A model generated the notes under the pieces. That model did no database searches. It had not been told where the DNA came from and saw nothing but the letters and a program-made list of their open reading frames with translations. A DNA stretch of 64,000 bases from Papaver somniferum (lineage: Eukaryota; Streptophyta; Magnoliopsida; Ranunculales; Papaveraceae): NCBI RefSeq assembly GCF_003573695.1, contig NC_039359.1, positions 189,184,813 through 189,248,812 on the forward strand, read 5' to 3'. Shown here piece by piece: positions 12,261 through 23,184 of the stretch (its first letter is position 1; the number at the start of each line of letters is the position of its first letter). The position numbers were made by a program, and so were the translations under genes.

Positions 12261-12299
12261 TATGACGCTTCAACTCTCAAGCATCTAAGAAGCCTTCAA

Positions 12300-14380
12300 A
12301 TTTTACTCACAATCAAATAGTACACCTTCAATAATGGCGCATCTGACTTTAGCACAAATATCTCGACGACACACTGATTCAACAACAACACGATCAGAGT
12401 GTAACTGAACTATAATCGATAAGTATTCATTATCCCATGATAAGACTTCTGAATCAGATGCAACTTCATTCATCCATGGATGGCACAAACCCCTTTAACA
12501 TACACCGGGGATTTGGTATTATTGGACAAGATTCAAGACATAAAAAGTCATTATGATCTGATGTGATTCCATGAAACATCATCAACGGAACCTCTCTACA
12601 TCACAATCCTCTGCGCGACTGAGGAATTTCCTATCTTCACCAATCACATCCATAATGGAGACTGCTGCTCCTATCTGCCACAATAACATAATTCCCTGAT
12701 GAAGCCACTTCACAGTAAAGTCATATTCAGGAGAATTTGGGTTGAACTCCCAATACAACTTCATCTTAAGAATGCTCAACCCCTCAACTAGTTCGTGAAT
12801 GTAAAGGCTCATTGGATGGAGGAGCAAAGACTATGTCGATAAATCATGGTTCTAGCTTTTTCGAACTTCGTCAATAGTATCAGTATCAACAAGAATGTAT
12901 GGAGAAAATTCAATCGTGATATCAGCATCAACAACGGTCTCAGGAGCAACATCCTCATGACAGGGCTTTATCAACTAACCATTCTATGAAGTGTTACACG
13001 TGAAACGGACTTCTCCAAGAACTAATGATTCATATCAAGATCTGTAGACATGATAACATTTTCACATGAAATTCTTCTCAAAGCTTGTACGACTGGCGGG
13101 AACAATCCAAAGTCTTCTACAAGATGTTCTCATCACCTCTACAAATGAGGTACAACACACTTCAGGCCATGGGTTTACAAAAACGTACCAATGTGTGAGT
13201 AATGGGACAATACTTCCTCAACTAAAGATGTTCGTCTATGTCACTTATACAACATACCAAAAGGGCGCATCAATTGGGCATACGAGCTGAAAGATATGGC
13301 CTTTACTGTCAGGTTCATGAAATCTGAAAGTTTTGTACGGGATTACAAATTACAAATGTCCAAGCTTCGTTGGGTGACCTACACAACTCCAAATTGAGTG
13401 ATTATTTTCTCATATGATAACTCAGTCTCTTAGTTTCAAAAGTTTGGGTCAAGCACCGAACTCCGACATCGTATGAGGTTCCAACAACTTCCAGAGCATA
13501 CAACATGCAAGCAGCAATTCTTAGACGGGATTCATAAGCTCCACAGTCGATCGGTGTTCACTAGGACTCTCCACTAAGTCCATCGTCAAGTCCATGACAC
13601 GTGGCACCGGACTCACCTGTGCTAATCATTCATCATAAAACGAATGCTACAACTGAGACATGCAACCATGGTTATTACATCATCCCTTCTTGAGAGCAAC
13701 CTCAGTTATGGTCCCGTGGGTTTCGGAAGTGATGTTTCTACGACTGACAGAAACAAAAATTGGTACTGCAAGCACCAGGATCATGTATCAACCAAGGGTC
13801 TCATATTTCAAATTAATAAATGACATTGAAATCCTTCATCAAGCGTTCGAGACAAAAGAAAATGGTCTAAAGACACAACCGGGGCGCTTTACAACAAGCT
13901 CGTCTGAGACGATTTTACACTTCCATGTACAAAGAAGTAATCTAGGAGCAATTGGTGAAGAATATAAGGTTGATTCATATGTCATTCTCTTCATATAGAT
14001 GTCCTCTACAACATATCCAAAATTCACAGCAATTGGATGAACGATCAAAAGGATGTCGCCAAAACATTGAAATACATGCCAGTTGAAAATTTTCTGAAGG
14101 TCTCCTGGAAGTTTACTGTTTCACTGATTTCTCCCCTTAAACGTGCTCGAAACTCAAAAATATTCTTTGCTAAAGCTTGGAAGTTTCCTGGGCATAAGGA
14201 TACATGGTTAGATCGTGAAAATCCGACATCAGACGAAGATTCTACAGCGTTTTTGCTAAGAGGCTGAATTCTGGATTTTCTGGGGACAGCAAAATTTCTC
14301 GTGCATTCACATGGATTCTCATTCATTCATTCACAATTCAGCAATTTCATACTTACTTGAAGGGTTTCTAATCCATTTGG
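12300..14380 (-). pseudogene. Tat1 antisense gene, 3' exons and introns (decayed)
   Basis: Minus-strand sequence related to the 3' part of the Tat2 antisense gene. The frame at 12582-12827 aligns loosely with the C-terminal coiled region of the Tat2 PMD protein (52017-52343). About 13895-14080 matches an intron stretch at 52905-53095, and 14100-14370 matches 53105-53410, including a conserved GTAAGT donor on the minus strand (ACTTACTTGA in plus). The PMD core (homologue of 53981-55200) was not found. About 13060-13890 has no identifiable content. Confidence 0.5.
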
Positions 14381-14607
14381 GAACTGATAATCTGTGGCTA
14401 TGTAGATATGGTCAACAATACCTAATTAAAGACGGTCATTCGTGCACTTCACACGTTCTCAATGTCTGCAGTCGAAAGGGCGAACAGACGATAGCCCGCT
14501 GAGGAATTATAATTTCTACACATGAAATTAAATTGCTCAAACGATCACAATGATATCTACTTCAATGTGAAACAAAACAATCAATCTTCAGAATGATTGC
14601 GAGTAAG

Positions 14608-15067
14608 ACTAATCATCAGAGTCATCGGATTCACGATCATCATCCTCCATGGAATTCTCTTCAAGCTCTCCCTCAAAGTCAGAACCCTTACTGGGGACTT
14701 CTTCCAATTGGTCTTCGGGATCGCCATACATTTCATCTAAATATTCATATTCTTTATACTATGCTCGAAGATCCTCCTTGGCCAACCGATCAACTCTCAT
14801 ACCCGGTAGATATGTCTTAACTCTATGTTATGAAAGCTTCCAGATAGATTCAACTCCCTCAGCATCGGAATCGGAAGCTACACCATCAGGACGCAGTCGA
14901 ACCTCATCCTTAGCATCAAGAGACATACCACGTATGTGATTTCTAGCATCTCTAAAAGGTTGATCTGCTTCCACACGAGCGTCCGCTGAATTCTTCATCT
15001 GTGGTTTAATGTTTCTCGAACATTTCCCGGAAGATTCATAGACATAGTCATCACCAGGAGCTGCCAT
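14608..15067 (-). pseudogene. Tat1 antisense ORF, acidic protein of unknown family
   Basis: Read from an ATG at 15067 (MAAPGDDYVYESSGK...) to a stop at 14608 after an acidic tail (MEDDDRESDDSDD). One frame of about 152 codons with two in-frame stops (TAA near 14818, TAG near 14759). Motifs seen are LPGMRVDRLAKEDLR and EYEYLDEMYGDPEDQLEE. The ATG lies in the same place as the PMD start in Tat2, shortly after a conserved exon 2. The protein is not visibly similar to PMD beyond being acidic at its ends. The function is unknown. Confidence 0.5.
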
Positions 15068-15142
15068 TATCTGCTTCCAAAAACGCGGAGTCAAAACAAA
15101 CAGGCCACAATATGCGTTAAAATGGTAACTCTCGGACTCTTA

Positions 15143-15210
15143 CCTGCTTACAGTTTCACTAGATGTAGTGATTACGATGCAAAATCCCTATAATTTGTTC
15201 GTCTCTTCAA
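15143..15210 (-). other. Tat1 antisense gene, non-coding exon 2
   Basis: Minus-strand exon bounded by a TCTGTAG acceptor (right) and a GTAAGAG donor (left). It matches exon 2 of the Tat2 antisense gene (55867-55934) in position, length and starting sequence (GTTTGAA). The first exon and TATA box found in Tat2 at 56636-56806 have no counterpart in Tat1: homology jumps from about 15930 to the equivalent of Tat2 56838. Confidence 0.55.
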
Positions 15211-16207
15211 ACCTACAGAGAAGAATAAAAAATTCATTATTTGAAATCATAACATGATTTTCACAAAACTGTGAGCAATTCACGAAACTCCTGTCATGTG
15301 AACAATTCACATAATTTTAACCCTGTGAGCGACTCCACTAGGTGAACACTCATTGGTTTTTGTGCATACGCTATCAGATCACAAAATCCATACAAACAAT
15401 ATTTTATCAAAAATTGTTTACTTCTAGCAATTGTTGAAAATCAAAATTTTATTTCACATAAATTTGTGCGAACATTCACTGGGTTTTCAAAAATTGGACA
15501 GACGTTCATTCTAGAATTGTGAAAACTCACATACAGACATTATCTCACCTTGTATAATTGTCTACTTTCAACAATTGTTCAAAATAAAAACATTGATTTT
15601 ACAAAAATGTATTTTAACGTGAGAATATACATTTCTGCTCCCTCACGTGAGCATACGTCTTTGAAATAAGAGTATATTTTCAAAAATTTGTAAAGGATCA
15701 TGTATCGAAAATAAGTTTTTTCATGAAAGCTCATAGACAAAATTTTTTATTACTAACATACACGCGTCTATTAAGAAAAAAAAAACTTTCTCGTGCAAGC
15801 ATCCACCTTTGAAACGAGAGTTTATTCCATTTTGTGAAATCTCACAAATTTTTTGTTAAAAAAAAAAATATCTCTTATGCTAGGGATCATTGTTTGTTTC
15901 TTAAACTAACGAACAAACGTCTATTCCTAAAACAAGGATTTCCCTTTTGGGCCTGGACCTGCAAACACTAAACCGACCAAAACTGAACGTCTGACCGTCC
16001 GAATCAGCAGTGCTTCGTTTCTCCGTAACCACGAGACGACGCTCTATCACAATTCAGGTCCTCACCTATGTTTTGTTCGTACATGACACCATTGGAGCAA
16101 ACTGAGGATTCTGAAATGCCTTTATACGACTAAGTCTGACTGATTATCTCGTTTAACTGGAAAATCACCATCTAATGCTTACCGCGGAACATGACTGTCC
16201 CTCACTA
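15211..16207. other. Tat1 intron and 3' untranslated region, no gene
   Basis: A/T-rich sequence equivalent to Tat2 55935-57107: first intron of the antisense gene, then the stretch upstream of the polypurine tract. It contains repeated GTGAGC/ACAATTGTT-like words but no ORF. Confidence 0.5.
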
Positions 16208-16221
16208 AGCAGGGGACTTAA

Positions 16222-19200
16222 TGTTGATGGTGGATTTTCAGCAAGGGATAAAATCGTAAAATCATGATACTGCATGTTTCTGACTCGGCTTCAGGAACGC
16301 ATGTGACGATTTGTGTTTTTACGATTCGTGAACCGTTTTCACGATCTCTGATCGAGTACCTCTCAGAGCCACGATGAATATGATTCTCGAAAGGCCTCCC
16401 ACTTGCTGAGCGTTCGATGCTGCGCATTTCATCGTGCTTCTCTATGTAGAAGAAATATTGGGCGGTCCTCCATACATAATTGTTTGTTGAGAGGGAAAAA
16501 CGCCTTCAGGACGTCGGTGACACTTGTTGTTCCCTGACTACATAGAGAGACCTTCCTCTACATATAAGAACGATTGGCGGTCCTCCATACATAATTGTTT
16601 GTTGAGAGGGAAAAACGCCTTCAGGACGTCGGTGACACTCATTCGCTATTCCCTGACTATGTAGAGAGACCGTGTATATATTCAGGTGGTTCTCCATACA
16701 TAATTGTTTGTTGTGAGGGCAAAACGCCTTCAGGACGTTAACAACGCTGCACTTTGTTCCCTGACTATACACCTTTCAGAATGAGTATGATGCTTCAACT
16801 ATCTCATATCTCGATTCTGCAATAAATTAATTCTACCGTGACATTCACCATTGAATTCCTAGAAGATAATCTATTTTATCTCATTACTCCGATTCCATGG
16901 TCGAATCCATGGACGATCCCATGGAATGGTAATAGATACTTTTATTATTCTGAATCCATAGTCGAATCCACGGCTGATCCTATGGGTTGATAATAAATAA
17001 CTATTCATCTTTATTACTCAGTTTCATGAATCATTCTCCACTGAATTTCATAAATTAGTAATAAATACTCAACAACTGGGCGTCTGACCGTCATCGAGTA
17101 AGTCCTGAAAAAATGGTGCATGTGTACTCGACAAATAATGCACAAACGAGCACCCAGACACACGAAAGAACTATAAAAGTATAGACGAACGAGCGACCCA
17201 TGGAAATAAAACAATGATTACTAAAATAAGGAAAGGCGTGGGGGCGGGCCCACCGGTCGGTCGGCCAGTCATGCCATGCCGGTCCTTCCTTTATTTTATT
17301 TTCACTGATATTTTTATTTTCTCTCTCATCTCACAGAGATTCCCTCATCTCACAGAGATTCCATCACTTGAGCAAACTCCCTCGTTTGTGAGAAACTCTT
17401 GGGTTTCCATGCTTTCATCGAACAAAAATAGGGAAAAGGTGTCACGGGACCTGGCTACCTAGACGTCCATGCCCCAACCTTGGACGGTCCCACACCTCAC
17501 AATTCCTTATTTTCACATATTATTATTTCCATCATCCCATGGAACTCCATCGTTTGACCGAAAACCCTAGTTTTTCAATATTTTCTCAAATATTGCTCAA
17601 ACCATGGAAAAGCCAAAAGGTCAAACGGTCATACGAACGACCACAGGCTTCCCATGTAAAAATTATAATATTATTTTAATATTTTCAAAGTTAACTGTCG
17701 CACGAGCAAAGTTCTTTTTTCTCACTCGAGCAAAATTAAGAGTTTCAGTCAAGATCAAACTCTTCTGAAAATTCAAAATATTGCTCGAACGCTCGTCAGA
17801 AAATACCAAAACTCTCATGACTGAGACACGGACACCGTGGTGACACGGGCATGCTGCCTTGACTGACCAAGGCCGGACCTAAGACTTTCAAAGAGCCGGT
17901 CCCAAACATTCTCACGGTTTTGACCTAATTTTCTAGCAATTGCTCAAATTGTATCCAAACTCTCTTTAACCGACTTTGGACTCGCTCAAACGAATGGCAG
18001 CCGGTCCGACAAATACCAAGGGTCGGTCCCATGCCTCCTTGGTCAGTCCCCCATCTCTCCACAGTTAGGTTTTACTGTCTAACGCTCACTCAAACACTAT
18101 TCTAATAAATGATCAACACTAGCATTTGATCATTCTTTCACCAGCCGGTCAACAAAGGACCCTGGAGCACGCTTACTCGAGCACTTGGGCACCACATGGT
18201 CGTCCATCATCCCATGTGGTCGGTCCCTCCTTTACTTAATAGCCTGTTTTCAGTAATTCATCAATTGTTGAACAATTGATCGAAAAATTAGGGCTTCGAA
18301 CAAACGCTCGCTGAATCATAATTCTGAGTATTTCAAACACTAATAACTTTATGATTGATCCTGCAATAAACATCTAAATTAATTATATAATATTCGGCCC
18401 TGCCAATATTTTAATTAATTATTATTTGGCCACACTAACAATAATCCATCGAATGAGCAATACTTACTAAATTGCTTGAATATTGATCCAACTATCAATA
18501 TTCAGTAATTCACTAAATGATAAATACTCGCTCAATTGATCAATCTTGATCCAGATATCCATCGAGTGATCAATAATTGCTCAGACGCTCGATTCATATA
18601 TTAATATTCAGTAATTTATCGATCAATTGCTGGAGTAATATTTACTCAGACTATCACATTCATTTGTCCTAGCAGACGCTCGATCCATGAGTCATAGAGC
18701 ATTCGATTATCATGCTCCACTAAACAAAACTTAGACCCATCATCTAATCAAATCAAATGACTGACTAGTAAAATCCACGTTCGTGAGACAATCAATCACG
18801 TCACATGGGGGATATCCATTGGGGTTTGGACTGGCGGCCTACATCACATGTGTTCATCCATGATGAGAAATGTGAGTAAGTCGTGCAAGCAGTTGAGGGA
18901 GTTAGTAAAGTAGTGGGTGGACAATTAACAAACCCTCTCACGTAGGAGGAATTAGTGAAACCACGATTTGCCATTTTCCAACTCTTTCACTCGAGCAACG
19001 GTCACACTTACTGGAGATCAATGTGTTTACACTTTCCGACAATATAAATAAGTCTCTGAGTCCATGATACGACAAGTACGAAAAACACACAGAAAATCCA
19101 CGAGATACTGAACAGACAATCCATCGTCTAACCAAGAATCATCGTGTGAGCAACACTATGTCAATCACTCAGACTTATTCATCATTTGCAGAAACCCACA

Positions 19201-19470
19201 ACACATTCACAAATCACCATTGATCTCACACACTTCTCAGATTCCCTCCTACCGATCAACCCTCTTCCCTCTTTGTGACCGAATTAACTCTGGAACGGCC
19301 ATTGACTTGGTTTAGGCCGGAGTCCTATAGATTGATATCTCGAACTTAAAAGCACTCCCGTATAGTGCATCTGTTTGAGGATAGGCAGTTTGCTCGGTTG
19401 AGGAGTCTTCGATCGCTCGATCGTCTCTTCATTCACTAAAAAACCATCGAACCGTTTTTCCCCATCTACA
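16222..19470 (+). repeat. Tat1 3' LTR
   Basis: 3249 bp, TGTTGATGGTGGATTTTCA ... CCCATCTACA. Contains three roughly 110-bp repeats (about 16450-16770), hairpin-forming units (16860-17068), a GC-rich patch (17235-17290) with a partial second copy near 17470, and a TATA box at 19043-19050. Homologous throughout to the Tat2 LTRs. Confidence 0.9.
19043..19050 (+). promoter_or_regulatory. TATA box of Tat1 3' LTR
   Basis: CAATATAAATAAGTC, at the same place in all three Tat LTRs, about 0.4 kb before the LTR end. It would mark the U3/R border. Confidence 0.6.
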
Positions 19471-19485
19471 ACCCCCGCTTTTTCA

Positions 19486-19502
19486 ATTGATATCAGAGGT
19501 GG
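19486..19502 (+). other. Copia primer-binding site
   Basis: ATTGATATCAGAGGTGG, a variant of the TGGTATCAGAGC site complementary to the initiator Met-tRNA 3' end, directly after the LTR end ...CTTTTTCA. Confidence 0.75.
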
Positions 19503-19551
19503 AAAACACGTTTAAGACTTCAAAAGTCTGTGTTTGTAGCGATCTGACTCT

Positions 19552-20919
19552 ATGGAGAGAGGTGTTATCTCTATTAACATACCAAAAGTCTTCGATTGCT
19601 CAAACTACTTATGGTGGAAAATTGTTATGCAAGCTTTTCTTCAAGCACGTGATTTTCAATCATGGGTATATGTAGTTAATGGCTATGATGCTCCCGTTGT
19701 GGCAATAGGTAACGTTACTGTTCCAAAGAATATTGGCGAATACGATGCTGCTGAGATACTTGTTATAAAGCAAAACTCCGACGGTTTGAATGCCATCATA
19801 CATGCTATTACCCCAAATCTTCATCTCCATGTGTCAAATTGCACTAGGTCTAAAGATGCGTGGGATATCTTAGAAACCGTATTCGAAGGAAATATCAGTG
19901 AAATGGAAGCCAGGCTTCAAAACCTAAATTCCGATTGGGAAAACCTTCGTATGGCATATGAAGATTCATTTGATGAGTTTAATCACAAAGTGTCTGAAAT
20001 TGTTAATACATCTTTTGCATTGGGTTAGACTATTCCTAAAAAGGACATTGTGATGAAAATTCTCATATCGCTGCCATCTAGATATGATTCTAAGAAGTAT
20101 GCCATCATTGAGGGAAATAACCTCGATACACTTTCCATAAATACTCTGATAGAAAAGTTAAAAATTGTTGATCTTGACACAGGCAGAACGCTCGCACTCA
20201 ATGTTGTAAACAAAACAGGTGTATCCTCTCACTTGTCTTGGGCTGATGAATGTTTTTCTAATCATGTTGATTTTAATAAATCACTGATAATCGGAAAGGT
20301 CAAGTATTTAATAAATAGGGAAAATAGATGTGTTAAATATCCTTCTTCAGTTAACGCTTCATATGATTCAACAGAAGACAAGTCTACTCTAGTTGTCAAC
20401 ATTTCAGATGAGTCTAACAGGTGTAATGGACTTACGACCCTAACTTCAGATTCTCTATCCTCCTCAACTTTTGATTCAGAACTTGATTATGACACAGAGC
20501 TTCTTGATCTCTTGAATAAATAGATTCTTCAATAGAACCTTCACCTAAAGGCCTCCTTGGAGAAATTTGAATCATCACTCCAGACGAATTTTTTTGAGAT
20601 AGAGCGTCTTAATAATGATTTCGTCAGAACCATGTCTCTAAAGGAAGAAGAGATTGGTACTCTCAAGTATGACCTTCAAAGGTTATCTGGAAGCTTAGAC
20701 AAAAATTCATCAATGTTATTTGGTCAGAGATCCTTTGGAAACACTAATGCTTTGGGGTTTAAAAGCAAAACTGTAAGCTCAAACAACACTGTTTCTCCAA
20801 CTAATCAGGAAACGACAATTGTTGGTTGTTATAAAAAACAGGGAAAGGCTTATCAAGAAAAATCATCTCTGAAGTGTTCGTTTTGTGGAAATACAAAGCA
20901 TGATCAAAGTACATGTTAG
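19552..20919 (+). pseudogene. gag: Copia gag polyprotein with zinc knuckle, broken by amber stops
   Basis: One reading frame of 455 codons from the ATG at 19552, interrupted by TAG at 20026, 20521 and 20533 and ending at TAG 20917. It starts MERGVISINIPKVF, followed by WWKIVMQAFLQ, the UBN2/Copia gag fold (SKDAWDILETVFEGN, FDEFNHKVSEIVN, MKILISLPSRYDSK). After a serine-rich linker it ends in a CCHC zinc knuckle, CSFCGNTKHDQSTC, near 20875-20916. The gag would coat the RNA in virus-like particles. Beyond the last stop a basic RFRRSNKR segment follows in the same frame, then the homology ends. No frameshift is needed, only stop reversal, so decay is by point mutation. Confidence 0.85.
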
Positions 20920-21356
20920 AGATTCAGAAGGAGCAACAAAAGAATCACCAAACTACAAGAGAATTTGCAGAAGATGAACTTGACACTGGATAAACAAGGT
21001 TTTCCTAAAAAATCCAGATCTAGATGAGGTAAGAAACCTGTTCATACAACAAACGTTGACAAGCCACTAAAAGGTAAAAAATGTGAGCACTCGGCTCACT
21101 CTGTCACTAATTAATACCAGTGAAGTTTCCATCCTCATCTTTAACTTGGGAAAGATGAGCTTTGCACTAAAAGTGGCTCAAGTCTTTGTTTTTGTAGATT
21201 GGCTTACTTATATTTGTTAAGAAAATATTCTCTTAAGAAGATGGATGGTGAATGATAATTTTTAAAAGACTCTTTCAAAGTCTTCCTAGGGTTTGGTATT
21301 CATAAATCCTTTTAATCATTTGTCTCTTCTTTTTCATCCAAAAAGATACTATCTCA

Positions 21357-21784
21357 TGGCTCATGTAACTAGAGGTACTACAAAAGGAGATGCAGTTGAA
21401 GAAGTTAATGTGTATCTTTGCAAAGGAATCACTTCCTCAAGGGTGATGAAAGAGAAGTCGACAAATAATGGAGAAGGTTCTTCCTCTAACTGTCTCTTAT
21501 ATGTTTGTCATTTTGATAATAATTTTAGAGGCATGGTGAAAGATTTCATCAACAAGAGAAATGATTTAAAATCTCAAATTGTTTCCTCTGTGGAAAAGAT
21601 AACTCACTATGAACAAATTTTGTCTCTAACCAAGAACACCTTGCATGATCTGAAAAGATAACTCAGTGAGTTAACTGATATTTCCAAAGATTTAGAAAAA
21701 TTGAATGATCCCATAATCAATGGGTTCTTTAATAATGAGAAGGAATTCTCAGTAGATGCCTTGAGAAAGCTCTATGATGCCTAG
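21357..21784 (+). pseudogene. Copia element second ORF, coiled-coil-like, unknown
   Basis: Frame from MAHVTRGTTKGDAVEEVN to a stop at 21782-21784, with one in-frame TAA near 21659. About 142 codons, hydrophilic with heptad-like leucine/isoleucine spacing (FINKRNDLKSQIVSSVEKITHYEQILSL, then LSELTDISKDLEKLND). It lies where pol would be in a complete element. It could be a remnant of an extra gag-like or env-like ORF; I cannot assign it. Confidence 0.45.
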
Positions 21785-23172
21785 AAAACTTCTTAAAAGA
21801 ATTTTTATTCTTGTTTTTGTTTAAGAAGGATAACTAGGGTTTGGAATAGCCATTATTGTGAATACACATATCTATGTCCAACGTTTTCATCTTGCAATAT
21901 TTTTGGATTTATTTATTTAAATCCTAAAGTTTTTTAGAAGATGATGTTTGCAGTATTAATCTTTATAGTTTTATATATTGCAATATGTTATGGGATATGT
22001 GTGTTTGCGTCCGTGAACTATTATTGTCCCATACGATGTCAAAAGTTATCTCTTTCATATGTCGATATGCATGTATTGATACAAGATTGATGAACTTTTG
22101 ACAAACAAAAGTTAAGCCTATTATGTCAATTCTTTGATGGAAGATAGGTTAAAATCTTTTGTTTACAAAGATTATGTCTATTATATGTCACTATGCAAAT
22201 AGTGATGAAGATAGAATGAATCTTTGTATATTCCGCGGTATTGATCTTCCCTGATCCATATTTTATGTATATACTGTGCGGCTCCATAAGTCTTCTTATG
22301 TGAGCATTTCTAACTAGACTAATCATAGATTCGTTTGTGATTAATTTGGTTGTATATTCCGATTAATCTAATCATAGGTTCTCTTGTGATTAGTTTAATT
22401 GAGAATTTTTGGATACAAAATCATTTCTTTTGTGGTTTTTGGTGTCCAAAGAAATCCTTCTTTTTTTGTAAAACGTAAGTTCGCTCTTGTTGTTCTTTCG
22501 GGAATGACATCAAATGGGGGAGTGTTCTTTTGAACTTGCGCTTAATTTTCATATCTTTGTGGGGAGTGCGGCTGTGGAATATTTTAGGAGTTATCTTGTA
22601 TCTTTATAAACTCCTTGATGAATGCATTTAGCTTCGTCTATTTGATTGCATCTAAACAAAGTTGATATGTACTTTTCTTTGGTCTTGAAGCATCTCCGTG
22701 GAAATTTCATTAGGATCCCGTTTTCGTACCTTTGCCAATTTTATTGAAAAAAGGGGGAGAATTAGTATGTAGTTCACACTACAAATACATATGGTTTACG
22801 TGTTTTACGGATCATTATGTAAGGGGGAGTGATTTTCATGTTGAGATGAAAGTATTGACTAAAGGGGAGTGATACATATCACCATAGTATTGTTGTAGAA
22901 GTTGTGATATAAGAACTTTGATACTGTATAATAATACTATGACACTGTATAGCAATGATCGAGAGCTTTTGTTTTCTCATTGTTATGGCTACGGATCTTC
23001 AACAACTATGATGCTGAATTGAACATCTAAGGAATCATGGGAGTACTTGGAAAAGACGAAGTTTTCGAGTAATGCTGAAGCACCAAGGATATCAAGCATG
23101 TGGACGAGAAGCTACAAAGTTTTATTTATTTTATAATCCATATGTATTGATAGTTTTTCCACTAAAATTGAC
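21785..23172 (+). other. Copia 3' untranslated region with repeated purine tracts
   Basis: No ORF. It contains four G-rich tracts resembling the polypurine tract (about 22513, 22752, 22818 and 22861) before the one used at 23173-23184. Confidence 0.55.
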
Positions 23173-23184
23173 AAAGGGGGAGAT

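Larger units (their letters stand above)
10911..19470 (+). mobile_element. Tat1: 3' part of a non-autonomous Ty3/gypsy Tat-like element
   Basis: Gag C-terminus, protease and downstream remnants (10911-12260), then an antisense gene region (12300-15210), a polypurine tract (AGCAGGGGACTTAA, 16208-16221) and a complete 3' LTR (16222-19470). Order and sequence run parallel to Tat2, including absence of reverse transcriptase and integrase core. The 5' part lies left of the window, beyond the array that interrupts its gag. After the LTR, the next 15 bases are the last 15 of a Copia LTR, so Tat1 inserted there; the expected target duplication (ACCCC at 19471) cannot be checked. Confidence 0.8.

Noticed and set aside
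14593..14939. Two plus-strand Ser/Pro-rich ORFs in Tat1
   Set aside because: They are complementary-strand shadows of the acidic antisense ORF at 14608-15067.
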